From Marinobacter qingdaonensis (GTDB taxonomy: Bacteria; Pseudomonadota; Gammaproteobacteria; Pseudomonadales; Oleiphilaceae), in contig NZ_JAYDCJ010000003.1 in assembly GCF_034555935.1 (NCBI RefSeq), positions 2,542,001-2,606,000 on the forward strand: DNA of 64,000 nucleotides, in the 5' to 3' direction. Below, piece after piece: positions 37,285 through 45,532 of the stretch; position 1 is the stretch's first letter, and the number at the start of each line of letters is the position of its first letter. The notes below the pieces were generated by a model. It was not told the DNA's origin and ran no database searches. It worked only from the letters and a program-made list of their open reading frames with translations. The position numbers were made by a program, and so were the translations under genes.

Positions 37285-37622
37285 AGCAAGGGTCTCCAAT
37301 TCCTCAAGGGAATATGCATATAAGTGGAGACGATCCTAGCAAAAAAAAGCCCGACACAGGGTGTCGGGCAGAGGCGTGCGAGTAGTATCCATGAAAGACT
37401 TCCAGACAAACCGGCGTCCGCAGAGACACCGGTAAAGGGAAGTATTGACTATAAAATGAACACTTCAAGCGATCGTCTCAAACCTTTGAAAACATTTTTT
37501 CATATTGAATGCCTGTTTATACTGCGGCCTGATAGGGCGCGGCTCACAGGCTGACTGAAATCGGCCGGTCACTGTAATACAATAGAGACTCATAGCATCA
37601 TTCCATCCCCTGAGGTTCTTAC
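37285..37622. other. Spacer between YeeE operon and phasin
   Basis: 338 bp without a gene. Holds a minus-strand terminator hairpin (37341-37369) that has no annotated gene in front of it, an A+T-rich segment (37440-37520), and TACAAT near 37579 as a possible -10 for the phasin gene. Confidence 0.5.
37341..37369 (-). terminator. Orphan minus-strand terminator
   Basis: Perfect 9-bp stem gcccgacac/gtgtcgggc (37349-37369) followed on the minus strand by eight T. No annotated gene ends here. It lies 57 bp upstream of the YeeE start, so it is either an attenuator for that operon or the end of a small RNA in 37370-37600. Confidence 0.7.
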
Positions 37623-38036
37623 ATGTCTGACGAAAACGACAAAAAGCCGGAAAACGATCCGCAACTGGCCGCCAAGATCAAGGATTCCGCGCGCCAGATC
37701 TGGCTGGCCGGCCTCGGGGCGTACACCAAGGCGGAAGAAGACACCGGCCGGTTCTTCGAGCGCCTGGTTCAGGAAGGCGAACAGCTTGAGAACAAGACCC
37801 GGGGTGTGGTCGAGAAACAGATCAAGTCGGTCGAAGATCGGGTCGGGGATGTGCGCGAGCGGGCCACCGGCACCTGGGACAAGCTAGAATCCCTCTTTGA
37901 TCAGCGCGTATCCGGTGCACTTCGCCGTTTGGGCATCCACCGCCGCGAGGAGATTGAAGCCCTGGAGCGTCGGATTGCCGTGCTCGAAAGTGAGTTGTCG
38001 CGCCTGCAGGGCAAGTCGGGCGACGACGAAGAGTAA
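37623..38036 (+). CDS. Phasin-family protein
   Basis: 137 residues. KIKDSARQIWLAGLGAYTKAEEDTGRFFERLVQEGEQLENKTR is the phasin_2/PhaI-PhaF signature. After it comes a helical, charged tail (REEIEALERRIAVLESELSRLQGK) ending acidic. Phasins coat polyhydroxyalkanoate granules and bind DNA in the PhaF type, but the Lys/Ala-rich DNA-binding repeats of PhaF are missing, so this is PhaI-like. SD GAGG. It faces a TetR gene across a short gap. Confidence 0.9.
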   Translation: MSDENDKKPENDPQLAAKIKDSARQIWLAGLGAYTKAEEDTGRFFERLVQEGEQLENKTRGVVEKQIKSVEDRVGDVRERATGTWDKLESLFDQRVSGALRRLGIHRREEIEALERRIAVLESELSRLQGKSGDDEE

Positions 38037-38053
38037 GTCCCGCCGGGGCGGCT

Positions 38054-38683
38054 CTAGAGGTAGTCCCGGCTCATCAGCCGGGCCTGATCCTGGTCGTCGG
38101 CCGTGAGGTACGGGATGACCAGGTGCATCATCTGATAGACGCCCCGCCCGGGGTCCACGGCTTCCCGATCGTCCAGGTGGGAAAGCGTATCAAAACTACT
38201 CCAATAACAGGCAGTTAGCGTAAGCTGCTCACAAAGTGCCTGAAGTTGTTCTGAGCCAATTTCCATCATCTTCTGACGCCGGAAACTTTCACAGATCACC
38301 GAAAACGCCGTGGTTTTCCGGGCCCGCAGGCGCCGGAACCGGCCCTGCAGTTGCTCGTACCGGGACAGTACATTGACCAGGTCCTGGTAAATGAACCGGT
38401 AGCGAGCCACGGTTTCGAACAGCAGGTGCAGGAAAAAGCCCTGCTGGTCGAGGCTGATGTCGACGTCTTCCGGTACCGCCAGCAGATCCAGCATTTCCTC
38501 TTCGAACCGGCCAAACAGTTCGTCGACGATGTCGCCCTTGCTCTTGAAGTGGTAGTAGAGATTGCCCGGGCTGATATCGAGCTCGTCCGAGATCAGCAGG
38601 GTGGTGACGTTGGGTTCGCCGACGCTGTTGAACAGGGCAAGACTGGTATCGAGAATGCGGTCGCGGGTTTTGATTTTTTTCAT
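38054..38683 (-). CDS. TetR-family regulator
   Basis: 209 residues. N-terminal HTH with TRDRILDTSLALFNSVGEPNVTTLLISDELDISPGNLYYHFKSKGDIVDELF, the TetR signature. C-terminal ligand domain is of the DUF5915-like/PhaD type, with FLHLLFETVARYRFIYQDLVNVLSR. PhaD controls PHA genes in Pseudomonas and binds an acyl-CoA; the phasin gene next door supports, without proving, such a role. It is convergent with the phasin gene. Confidence 0.88.
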   Translation of the reverse strand: MKKIKTRDRILDTSLALFNSVGEPNVTTLLISDELDISPGNLYYHFKSKGDIVDELFGRFEEEMLDLLAVPEDVDISLDQQGFFLHLLFETVARYRFIYQDLVNVLSRYEQLQGRFRRLRARKTTAFSVICESFRRQKMMEIGSEQLQALCEQLTLTACYWSSFDTLSHLDDREAVDPGRGVYQMMHLVIPYLTADDQDQARLMSRDYL

Positions 38684-38701
38684 GTCGCGGCCGGCCCGGG
38701 C

Positions 38702-39514
38702 TCAGAGTTCAAAGGTTGCCCACACGGGGCAGTGGTCCGAGGGCCGCTCCATGCCCCGGATGTCGTAGGAAACGCCCGCCGTTCGGGCCTTCGGCAGCAG
38801 GTCTTCGCTGGCCATGATCAGATCAATTCTCAGACCCCGCTTGGGCTCCCGCTCAAAGCCCTTGCTGCGATAGTCAAACCAGCTGAAGGTGTCGGCTTCG
38901 TTCGGGTGCAGATGGCGGAAAACGTCGGTAAAGCCCCGGGCTTCGACCTGACCCAGCCATTCGCGCTCCTCGGGCAGGAAGCTGCACTTGCCGGAACGAA
39001 GCCAGCGCTTGGCGTTGTCGGCGCCGATGCCAATGTCCTTGTCCGTGGGCGAGATGTTCATGTCGCCCATCACCACCACGTGACCGCCGTGCGCCTTCAA
39101 CTCATCGAGGTAGGCCATGAGGTCGGCGTAGAACTTCTCTTTGGCGGGAAACTTCACCGGATGGTCGCGGCTTTCGCCCTGGGGAAAATAGCCGTTCACC
39201 ACGGTCAGCGGCTCGCCATTCACCGTGAAGTGCCCGGTGATCAGCCGACGCTGCACATCGTCGTCGTCCCAGGGGTAGCCCTTGCGCACGCTCTCCGGGG
39301 CCATTCGGGAGAGCAGGGCGACGCCGTAGTGGGTTTTCTGACCATGAAAATGCACGTGGTAACCCAGCTCGCGAATATCCTCCTCCGGAAACTCCTCATC
39401 GCGGACCTTGGTTTCCTGCAACCCGATGAAATCCGGGTTCAGCGCTTCGATGACGGCCTCAAGCTGATGCAGGCGGGTGCGAATACTGTTTACGTTGAAG
39501 GACACGAACATCAT
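38702..39514 (-). CDS. xthA: Exodeoxyribonuclease III
   Basis: AP endonuclease / 3'-5' exonuclease of base-excision repair. Full set of EEP-fold motifs: FNVNSIRTRLHQL, LQETKV (metal Glu), NGYFPQGES, VVMGDMNISPTDKDIG (catalytic Asp/Asn), YDIRGMERPSDHCPVWATFEL with the catalytic His. 270 aa. Starts MMFVSF; the second ATG may be used. It is 18 bp upstream of the TetR gene on the same strand. Confidence 0.97.
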   Translation of the reverse strand: MMFVSFNVNSIRTRLHQLEAVIEALNPDFIGLQETKVRDEEFPEEDIRELGYHVHFHGQKTHYGVALLSRMAPESVRKGYPWDDDDVQRRLITGHFTVNGEPLTVVNGYFPQGESRDHPVKFPAKEKFYADLMAYLDELKAHGGHVVVMGDMNISPTDKDIGIGADNAKRWLRSGKCSFLPEEREWLGQVEARGFTDVFRHLHPNEADTFSWFDYRSKGFEREPKRGLRIDLIMASEDLLPKARTAGVSYDIRGMERPSDHCPVWATFEL

Positions 39515-39595
39515 TGGTGCAGTTTCTCCGGCGTTGGATCCGCCCGGAGTTTAACACAAGGAGCCCGGGGCGCCGCTTTGGCACCGGTGACGGAT

Positions 39596-40345
39596 TCAGG
39601 GAGTCAGTTCACAATCCGGCCAGATCTCCACCGAATAGCGAATGTGGGCGGTGTGATTGGTGTCCTCATCCTTGCGGATGTTGGTGAGGCCATAGTAGTC
39701 GGTCAGCGCGCCGTTGCCGTCGTAACCCAGCACTATGGGGTCAACGAGAAAGCGCAGGACCATACCGGTCGGGCGGATCTGCAGCACCTGCTCGGCGGTG
39801 ATTCGGGAACTGTCAGCCGGCTCGAGCACAAAGCCGTAGTGCTCGCCGCGTGTCGGTCCGAGAAAGCGGAAGGGAACAGCCTCGCCCGCCAGCACTGAAT
39901 CCCAGTGCCGGCGCACGAAGTTGTCGAACCCGGCGTCCACCACCAGGTCCTGGCCGAACGCCACGTCGAAGCTGCGTTCCCGGCCTTCCGGTGTGCGCCA
40001 GTCAATCGTCAGATTCGAGACCGACGGGTAGGTGATGCGCAGGGTCTCGCCAAAATCCGGTTGGCGAAAATCCACCGCCGGCCGGATGACCGAATCTTGA
40101 TAGGTCAGGTCCTTGGTGGCGAACTCCGCCTCACTCTCAGGTTTGACATAGCCAATCCGGTGGGATTGAGGCCGAAATACCCCTTCCTGGCAGGACCCGT
40201 TGACCTGGTGCTGTTCCAGGTAGATGAGGTCGCCCGCGTCGGTCCGGGCCGATCCGGTGAAACGCATCTCGGCAGCTGCTGCCAGGGCGGGGCCCGCGGC
40301 CAGAAGCAGGGTGGTGGTCCAGAATGTGGTCCGATGGCCCATCAT
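39596..40345 (-). CDS. Secreted protein of unknown function, end of lipid operon
   Basis: 249 residues with a signal peptide (TTFWTTTLLLAAGPALAAAAE, cleavage near residue 25). The mature part is beta-rich: FTGSARTDAGDLIYLEQHQVNGSC, ITYPSVSNLTIDWRTPEGRERSFDVAFGQDLVVDAGFD. Many Tyr/Asp and the LRFLVDPIVLGYDGNGALTDYYG block suggest a lipid-binding beta sheet. Overlaps the DUF2878 gene by 4 bases. No family recognised. Likely periplasmic partner of the membrane-modifying enzymes upstream. Confidence 0.72.
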   Translation of the reverse strand: MMGHRTTFWTTTLLLAAGPALAAAAEMRFTGSARTDAGDLIYLEQHQVNGSCQEGVFRPQSHRIGYVKPESEAEFATKDLTYQDSVIRPAVDFRQPDFGETLRITYPSVSNLTIDWRTPEGRERSFDVAFGQDLVVDAGFDNFVRRHWDSVLAGEAVPFRFLGPTRGEHYGFVLEPADSSRITAEQVLQIRPTGMVLRFLVDPIVLGYDGNGALTDYYGLTNIRKDEDTNHTAHIRYSVEIWPDCELTP

Positions 40346-40863
40346 GGCTGCAACTCCGGATACAGCGATTTGCGCAGAAACAACAGCAAGGGAAACACGA
40401 CCAGCCAGCCCAGCGCCAATGCCAGCAACGACGGAATAAGCTCCGGCAGGGTGACCGCACCCAGTTTGCTGGCGGACCAGTAGGCAAAGGGGCCAGCCAT
40501 GGGCGCCAGGACAAAGGCCAGCCACACCCGCCGGCTGATCCAGTTCAGGGAGTGGCTCAGGGTGGTCATGAAAATGGCCCAGATGGCGACCAGCCAGGGC
40601 GGCGTCAGAACGACCTCGCCCTGGGTGCTGGCCAGAATACCGGTTCGGAACCACAGCAGGTCCAGGGCCGCTCCCACCACTGTGCCCAGGCCAATAAACT
40701 GGAGCTCGCTGAACCGTTTCTGGCTGACCAGGACAAAATGCGCCACCAGAAACAGCAGCACCAGGCCCGCGGCCAGCAGGCCGGGGTACAGCACGCAGAT
40801 CAGCCAACCGACCTGAAAGCAGGCGAAGTTCAGCACATTGCGGGCAGTTTCTGAACGGATCAT
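40342..40863 (-). CDS. DUF2878 membrane protein
   Basis: 173 residues with five to six hydrophobic segments. VLNFACFQVGWLICVLYP and FIGLGTVVGAALDLLWFRTGIL, then APMAGPFAYWSASKLG, are the DUF2878 marks. Function unknown, but the family is regularly found beside CFA-synthase-like and DUF1365 genes, as here. Overlaps neighbours by 4 bases on both sides. Confidence 0.88.
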   Translation of the reverse strand: MIRSETARNVLNFACFQVGWLICVLYPGLLAAGLVLLFLVAHFVLVSQKRFSELQFIGLGTVVGAALDLLWFRTGILASTQGEVVLTPPWLVAIWAIFMTTLSHSLNWISRRVWLAFVLAPMAGPFAYWSASKLGAVTLPELIPSLLALALGWLVVFPLLLFLRKSLYPELQP

Positions 40864-42131
40864 TGGCTCAACAGATTCGCACGTTTGTTAAACGGCTTGG
40901 CCAGCAGAATCTGGGAGACGCCGATGGCGCGCTCACTGAAGCCGGCCTCGCAGTAGGCGAAGTAGAAATGCCAGAGCCGTCGGAACGCCTCGTCGTAGCC
41001 CTGGGCATCCAGTTCGCTGGCCTGGGCCATGAATCGCTGGCACCAGTCCCGCAGGGTACGGGCGTAGTGAAAGCCGATGTCCTCGGCATGAGTCAGCACC
41101 AGGTTGCTCTGGGAGCGCACGGACTCCAGGATGGCGCCAAACGAGGGAATGAAGCTACCGGGGAAGATGAATCGCTGGATGAAATCGACGTTGCGCAGGG
41201 CGCGCAGGTAGCGCTGTTCCGGCATGTTGATGGCCTGGATCAACGCCAGCCCGTCGGGCTTGAGCAGGGTGCTGATCTGGGCCAGGTAGCTGTCGAGGAA
41301 CTGCGGACCCACGGCCTCGATCATCTCGATGGACACCAGCTTGTCAAACTGGCCCTGCAGATCCCGGTAATCATCAAACAGCAGGGTGATGCGGTCGTCC
41401 AGACCTTCTTCCTGCACGCGCGTCTTGGCCAGCTCGAGCTGTTCCCGGGATATAGTAGTGGTGGTGACGTGGCAGCCGTAATGCTTGGCGGCGTGGATCG
41501 CGAAACCACCCCAGCCGGTCCCGATTTCGATGACCCGGTCTCCGGGTTGGAGGTCAAGCTTGCGGCAGATGGTGTCCAGCTTGAACACCGCGGCTTCTTC
41601 CAGGCTGGCCTCGTCGGACGGGTAAATCGCCGAGGAGTACATCATGGTCGGGTCGAGAAAGCGCTCAAACAGGTCGTTGCCCAGGTCGTAGTGGGCGCTG
41701 ATGTTTTTGCGGGAACCTTCACGGGTGTTGCGGTTGAGCCAGTGCAGGCCCTTGAGCGCCGGTTTGGTGACCCAGCTGTAGCGGTCCTCGAACTCGTTCA
41801 TGCGGTCGACGTTGCGGGTGAAAAAACGCAACAGGGACACCAGATCCGGTGACGACCAGTCGCCGCTGACAAAGGCTTCGGCTGCGCCGACGCTGCCGCC
41901 GGTGAGCAGGTCACGCCAGGTACTGTGATGGTGGATGACCAGTTCAGCGGCCTGGAAGTCAGGGTCACCGTCGCCAAACACCAGGTCTTCCTGGCCGGAC
42001 TCCCGAACCGTCAGCCGACCGTGCTCCAGACGGTTGAGCTGCTGCACCACCAAGGATTTGGCGATGCGGCTGGCCAACGGGGTGGTTTCCGATGCCCGGT
42101 TCGATTCGATCGAGGTATTCAGGTTCTCCAT
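40860..42131 (-). CDS. Cyclopropane-fatty-acid-synthase-family methyltransferase
   Basis: 423 residues. Methylates or cyclopropanates unsaturated acyl chains of phospholipids using SAM. NISAHYDLGNDLFERFLDPTMMYSSAIY (about 144-172) is the CFA signature and VIEIGTGWGGFAIHAA (about 201-216) binds SAM; LVSIEMIEAVG follows. Could make cyclopropane, or a methylated or furan fatty-acid precursor as Cfa-like enzymes in some proteobacteria do. It overlaps DUF1365 by 13 bases. No separate cfa is in view. Confidence 0.92.
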   Translation of the reverse strand: MENLNTSIESNRASETTPLASRIAKSLVVQQLNRLEHGRLTVRESGQEDLVFGDGDPDFQAAELVIHHHSTWRDLLTGGSVGAAEAFVSGDWSSPDLVSLLRFFTRNVDRMNEFEDRYSWVTKPALKGLHWLNRNTREGSRKNISAHYDLGNDLFERFLDPTMMYSSAIYPSDEASLEEAAVFKLDTICRKLDLQPGDRVIEIGTGWGGFAIHAAKHYGCHVTTTTISREQLELAKTRVQEEGLDDRITLLFDDYRDLQGQFDKLVSIEMIEAVGPQFLDSYLAQISTLLKPDGLALIQAINMPEQRYLRALRNVDFIQRFIFPGSFIPSFGAILESVRSQSNLVLTHAEDIGFHYARTLRDWCQRFMAQASELDAQGYDEAFRRLWHFYFAYCEAGFSERAIGVSQILLAKPFNKRANLLSQ

Positions 42132-43003
42132 GAACTTACCCTTCCACGCTTCTGGTTATTGTCTCCGGCGCTGGTGATGTCCAGTCCCGAGTCGTCGATG
42201 CCCCGTCGATGGGCGGGATCGTCTGCGGCCAGCTTGTCCGGATGGGTGTAGAACGGCGCCCCCTTCAGCTTCAGCTTCAGGGCGTGCCAGTAGATCCCGG
42301 CGGTTACCTTGAGAGCTTCCAGCGGAAACTTCCGCAGACTTCTATGTACCTCTTTACGGGTGAGGGGGGTCCGCCGGACCACCAAGGTGGCATCAAAATG
42401 CTTCTTTTCCCCCTCCACCACGTTCATGTGGATGCGCAGCTCCGGGCCCCGGAAGCTGAAGGTCCACTGATAGTCCTGTTCCATGCCGTTGAACGGAGAA
42501 ACGTGGAAGCGTTTCTGGAAACCGAACCGTTCACTGCGCCAGCCGGCCGACGTAGGCTCGGCGCCGGTGGTCTCCAGGCAGTACACGTGGCGCTCGTGCC
42601 ACGGTGTGTTGGTGATCTGGGCGACGATCACCTTGGGCACCGCACCCTCGTGGGGCTCAGCGCCTGCCGCGTAGCAGAAATAGAAACTGACCGGGTTAAA
42701 CACGTACCCGAAATACCGGGGATGGGTGATCAGCTCAATACGGCCGTCGGGACGCCAGCCGGTGGCCTTGGCGACGTGGCGGCGCAGGGCCGGGGACAGG
42801 TCGCCGGCCTCGGGTCGGAAGTAGTCGCGGCGGCGCAGGGACAGCCAGTTGAACCGTTCGAGAGAAAACCAGGGGCTGACCGAGGTCACTTGGTCCCACT
42901 CATCAACGTCCAGCGCCAGCATGCCGGTGCTGTACTCGAACTCGTGGCCGACCGGAATCTTGCGCCGGTGGCGTACGGACCCTTCCAGCCAGTGCGAGTT
43001 CAT
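42119..43003 (-). CDS. DUF1365 protein
   Basis: 294 residues. The family blocks are SHWLEGSVRHRRKIPVGHEFEYSTGMLALDVDE at the N-terminus, HPRYFGYVFNPVSFYFCY and VVAQITNTPWHERHVYCLE. The function of DUF1365 is not known to me; it occurs almost always between an FAD oxidoreductase and a CFA-like methyltransferase, as here. The stop falls 2 bp short of the upstream gene. The product has no signal peptide. Confidence 0.92.
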   Translation of the reverse strand: MNSHWLEGSVRHRRKIPVGHEFEYSTGMLALDVDEWDQVTSVSPWFSLERFNWLSLRRRDYFRPEAGDLSPALRRHVAKATGWRPDGRIELITHPRYFGYVFNPVSFYFCYAAGAEPHEGAVPKVIVAQITNTPWHERHVYCLETTGAEPTSAGWRSERFGFQKRFHVSPFNGMEQDYQWTFSFRGPELRIHMNVVEGEKKHFDATLVVRRTPLTRKEVHRSLRKFPLEALKVTAGIYWHALKLKLKGAPFYTHPDKLAADDPAHRRGIDDSGLDITSAGDNNQKRGRVSSWRT

Positions 43004-43005
43004 GG

Positions 43006-44271
43006 CTAGAGCCCCAGCCCGAAGGCCTCGGTCACCCGCAGCGCGCTGCGTACACCGTCTTCGTGGAAGCCGTTAAACCAGTAGGCCCCGCAGAAATGGG
43101 TGCGATTGCGGTTGCCGATCTCGTCGTACCGGTTCTGCGCGGCGACCGCCTCCATCGTGAATACCGGGTGGGCATAGCGGAACTGCTTGATGATGCGCTC
43201 CGGCGCGATGTCCCGGGTCCGGTTCAGGGTGACGCAAAAGGTTTCCGCGGCCTCGTCGAAGTTCTGCAGGATGTTCATGTTGTAGGTGACCGACACCGGC
43301 TCGGTGTTGTGGGCCGGGATGAAGTAGTTCCAGGCCGCCCAGGCGCGTTTGTTGGAGGGCAGTACCCGGCTGTCGGTGTGCAGGACCACTTCATTGTCCT
43401 GGTAGCCGATGGCTCCCAGGACGTCCGACTCCTGCGCAGTGGCATCCGCCAGCATGGCCAGGGCCTGGTCGCTGTGGCAGGCCAGCACCACCTGGTCGAA
43501 GCGGTGCTCCTGGCCGCCGACGGCCACGGTCACGCCGGAGTCGTCGCGTCGGACTGATTCCACCGGGCTGTTCAGGTGGGTGCGATCGCCCAGGCGCTCC
43601 ATCATCTTGTCCACGTATTGGGACGAGCCGCCTGAGATGACCCGCCAGGTGGGACGGTCGTCGACCGAGAGCATGCCGTGGTTGTTGAAGAACTGGAGAA
43701 AGAACCGGATGGGGAACTGCTCGAGTACAATCTCCGGGGCCGACCAGATGGCCGCGCCCATGGGCACGATGTAGTAGTTCCGGAAGTAGCGGGAATAGCC
43801 GTTGCGGTTCAGGTACCCGCCCAGGGTTTCCTCGTTGGAAATGGAGCCCGCTTCCAGATCCGCCCGGGTTTCCCGGTTGAAGCGCAGGATTTCCTGAACC
43901 ATTTTCAGGAATTTCAGATTGAAGACGTTCTTTCTCTGCGCGAACAGGGTGTTGAGACTGGTGCCATTGTACTGCAGGCCCGTGGCGCTGCTGTCGACGC
44001 TGAAACTCATGTCGCTGACTTCCGACGGCACCCCGAGTCGCTCCATCAGGCGAATAAAATTGGGGTAGGTCCAGTCGTTGAATACGATGAAACCGGTGTT
44101 CACCGGCCAGGTGCGGCCGCCGGCCTCGACCTGCTCGGTATTGGTGTGTCCGCCGGCGTAGTCACCGGCCTCAAACAACTGCACATCATGCTTTTCGGCC
44201 AGAAGCCAGGCTGCCGTGAGGCCGGACACGCCGGCGCCGATGACAGCAATACGCTGACGGTCGTTAGTCAT
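43006..44271 (-). CDS. FAD-dependent amine-oxidase-like oxidoreductase
   Basis: 421 residues. N-terminal GAGVSGLTAAWLLAEKHDVQLFEAGDYAGGHTNT is the dinucleotide-binding GxGxxG of the amine oxidase/phytoene-desaturase superfamily. Conserved further parts are NTGFIVFNDWTYPNFIRLMERLGV and the C-terminal FCGAYWFNGFHEDGVRSAL. Probably acts on an acyl chain made by the methyltransferase or desaturase in this operon. The 4-base overlap with the SDR gene shows coupling. Confidence 0.9.
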   Translation of the reverse strand: MTNDRQRIAVIGAGVSGLTAAWLLAEKHDVQLFEAGDYAGGHTNTEQVEAGGRTWPVNTGFIVFNDWTYPNFIRLMERLGVPSEVSDMSFSVDSSATGLQYNGTSLNTLFAQRKNVFNLKFLKMVQEILRFNRETRADLEAGSISNEETLGGYLNRNGYSRYFRNYYIVPMGAAIWSAPEIVLEQFPIRFFLQFFNNHGMLSVDDRPTWRVISGGSSQYVDKMMERLGDRTHLNSPVESVRRDDSGVTVAVGGQEHRFDQVVLACHSDQALAMLADATAQESDVLGAIGYQDNEVVLHTDSRVLPSNKRAWAAWNYFIPAHNTEPVSVTYNMNILQNFDEAAETFCVTLNRTRDIAPERIIKQFRYAHPVFTMEAVAAQNRYDEIGNRNRTHFCGAYWFNGFHEDGVRSALRVTEAFGLGL

Positions 44272-45068
44272 CCACTATTTCCCTGTTGGTTGGTGCTCTT
44301 TCTTGCCATGCCTGCCGCCATTCGGTCTTTCAGTGCCTGCGGCAGGGCACCCAGGGTCCTGAGCATCCAGGTGAAGCGCTTGGGAAAGGCGATTTCATTT
44401 TTGCCTTTGGCCAGGCCACTGACGATGAGCTCGGCGGCGGCGTCTGCGGACACCAGAAACGGCATGGGAAAATCGTTGCGGTCGGTGAGCGGTGTTTTCA
44501 CAAACCCGGGGGATACCACCACCACATCGATCCCCTCGGCCGCCAGGTCTGCGCGGAGGGCCTGGGCCATGTAGGTGAGGGCGGCCTTGGAAGCGCCATA
44601 GCCTTCGGCCCGCCCGAACGGAAACCACCAGGCCGAGGAGCTGACGATCACCAGGGTGGCGGGCAGGCCCTTGGCGCGGGTCCGGCGCAGTGCTGGCAAT
44701 GCGATCTCCACGCTGCGGGCGGTCCCGATCACGTTGGTATGTATGTTCTTTTCAATGACGTCGCTGTCGTAGTTGGCGACATCGAGGTACTCGCAGGTGC
44801 CGGCGTTCAGAATGGCCATGTTCAGGTCGCCCTGGTCCTCGAGGACGTTGGCGATGGCCGCCAGATCGTCTTTGCTGGTGGTGTCGCCGACCGTCACCTG
44901 GATCCGTTCTGGCGCCAGGGCCTTCAACGCCTCCAGCGGCTGCTGCCGCCGGCCGGTGATGGTCAGGCGATGACCGCCGCGGGCCAACGCCTGGGTCACG
45001 GCCTCGCCGATGCCCGAGCTGGCGCCGGTGATCCAGATGTTGGAGTGACTCTGCAAACGCTCGCTCAT
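44268..45068 (-). CDS. Short-chain dehydrogenase/reductase
   Basis: 266 residues of the classical SDR fold. NAD(P) motif WITGASSGIGEAV (about 12-24), NAG in MAILNAGTCEY, catalytic Ser in VSSSAWW, and YGASKAAL with the Tyr-Lys pair near residue 158. C-terminus is basic. Expected to oxidise or reduce a hydroxy or keto lipid in this operon. Substrate unknown. Confidence 0.9.
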   Translation of the reverse strand: MSERLQSHSNIWITGASSGIGEAVTQALARGGHRLTITGRRQQPLEALKALAPERIQVTVGDTTSKDDLAAIANVLEDQGDLNMAILNAGTCEYLDVANYDSDVIEKNIHTNVIGTARSVEIALPALRRTRAKGLPATLVIVSSSAWWFPFGRAEGYGASKAALTYMAQALRADLAAEGIDVVVVSPGFVKTPLTDRNDFPMPFLVSADAAAELIVSGLAKGKNEIAFPKRFTWMLRTLGALPQALKDRMAAGMARKSTNQQGNSG

Positions 45069-45532
45069 CCGGCGTATCCTTTTACCATGCGAATCACGCG
45101 ACCCACCAAGGGCAGGTGCTCGTACAGAAGCTGCCCCGCGTCGAAATAGTCCCGGTGGTAGTTAACCTTGCCGTCGGCGATGCCCAGATGGCTGACACCC
45201 TCGACCCGGATCTCGCGGCCTTTGTTGATGCGTTTATGGCGCAGGTGCATCACCCAGGGCACCATGGCGCGGTCACCGTTGACCACGGGTTCCGAGAAAT
45301 CGAACCGGCAACTGATGGCGTTGGCGTAGGCACCGGCAAAATAGCGGGTCAGCTCATCCAGCCCCTGGGCCGAACCCAGGGGATCCTGGAATCGCACATC
45401 CTCACTGTACACATCTGGCAACTTGTTCAGATTGCCTTTGTCCAGCCGATTAAACAGAGTCTGGAAGCGCTCCAGGGTGGCTGGCACGGCGGCATTCTTG
45501 GAACCGACTTCAACGGCTGAGGCGGTGGTCAT
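45065..45532 (-). CDS. NTF2-like (SnoaL-type) protein
   Basis: 155 residues from the ATG at 45532 (MTTASAVEVG). SnoaL/NTF2 cone fold: LERFQTLFNRLDKGNLNKLPDVYSEDVRFQDPLGSAQGLDELTRYF, ending DYFDAGQLLYEHLPLVGRVIRMVKG. Often an isomerase, hydratase or binding protein in such clusters. It has a YHRDYFD metal/active-type motif. Overlaps the desaturase and the SDR by 4 bases each. Confidence 0.88.
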   Translation of the reverse strand: MTTASAVEVGSKNAAVPATLERFQTLFNRLDKGNLNKLPDVYSEDVRFQDPLGSAQGLDELTRYFAGAYANAISCRFDFSEPVVNGDRAMVPWVMHLRHKRINKGREIRVEGVSHLGIADGKVNYHRDYFDAGQLLYEHLPLVGRVIRMVKGYAG

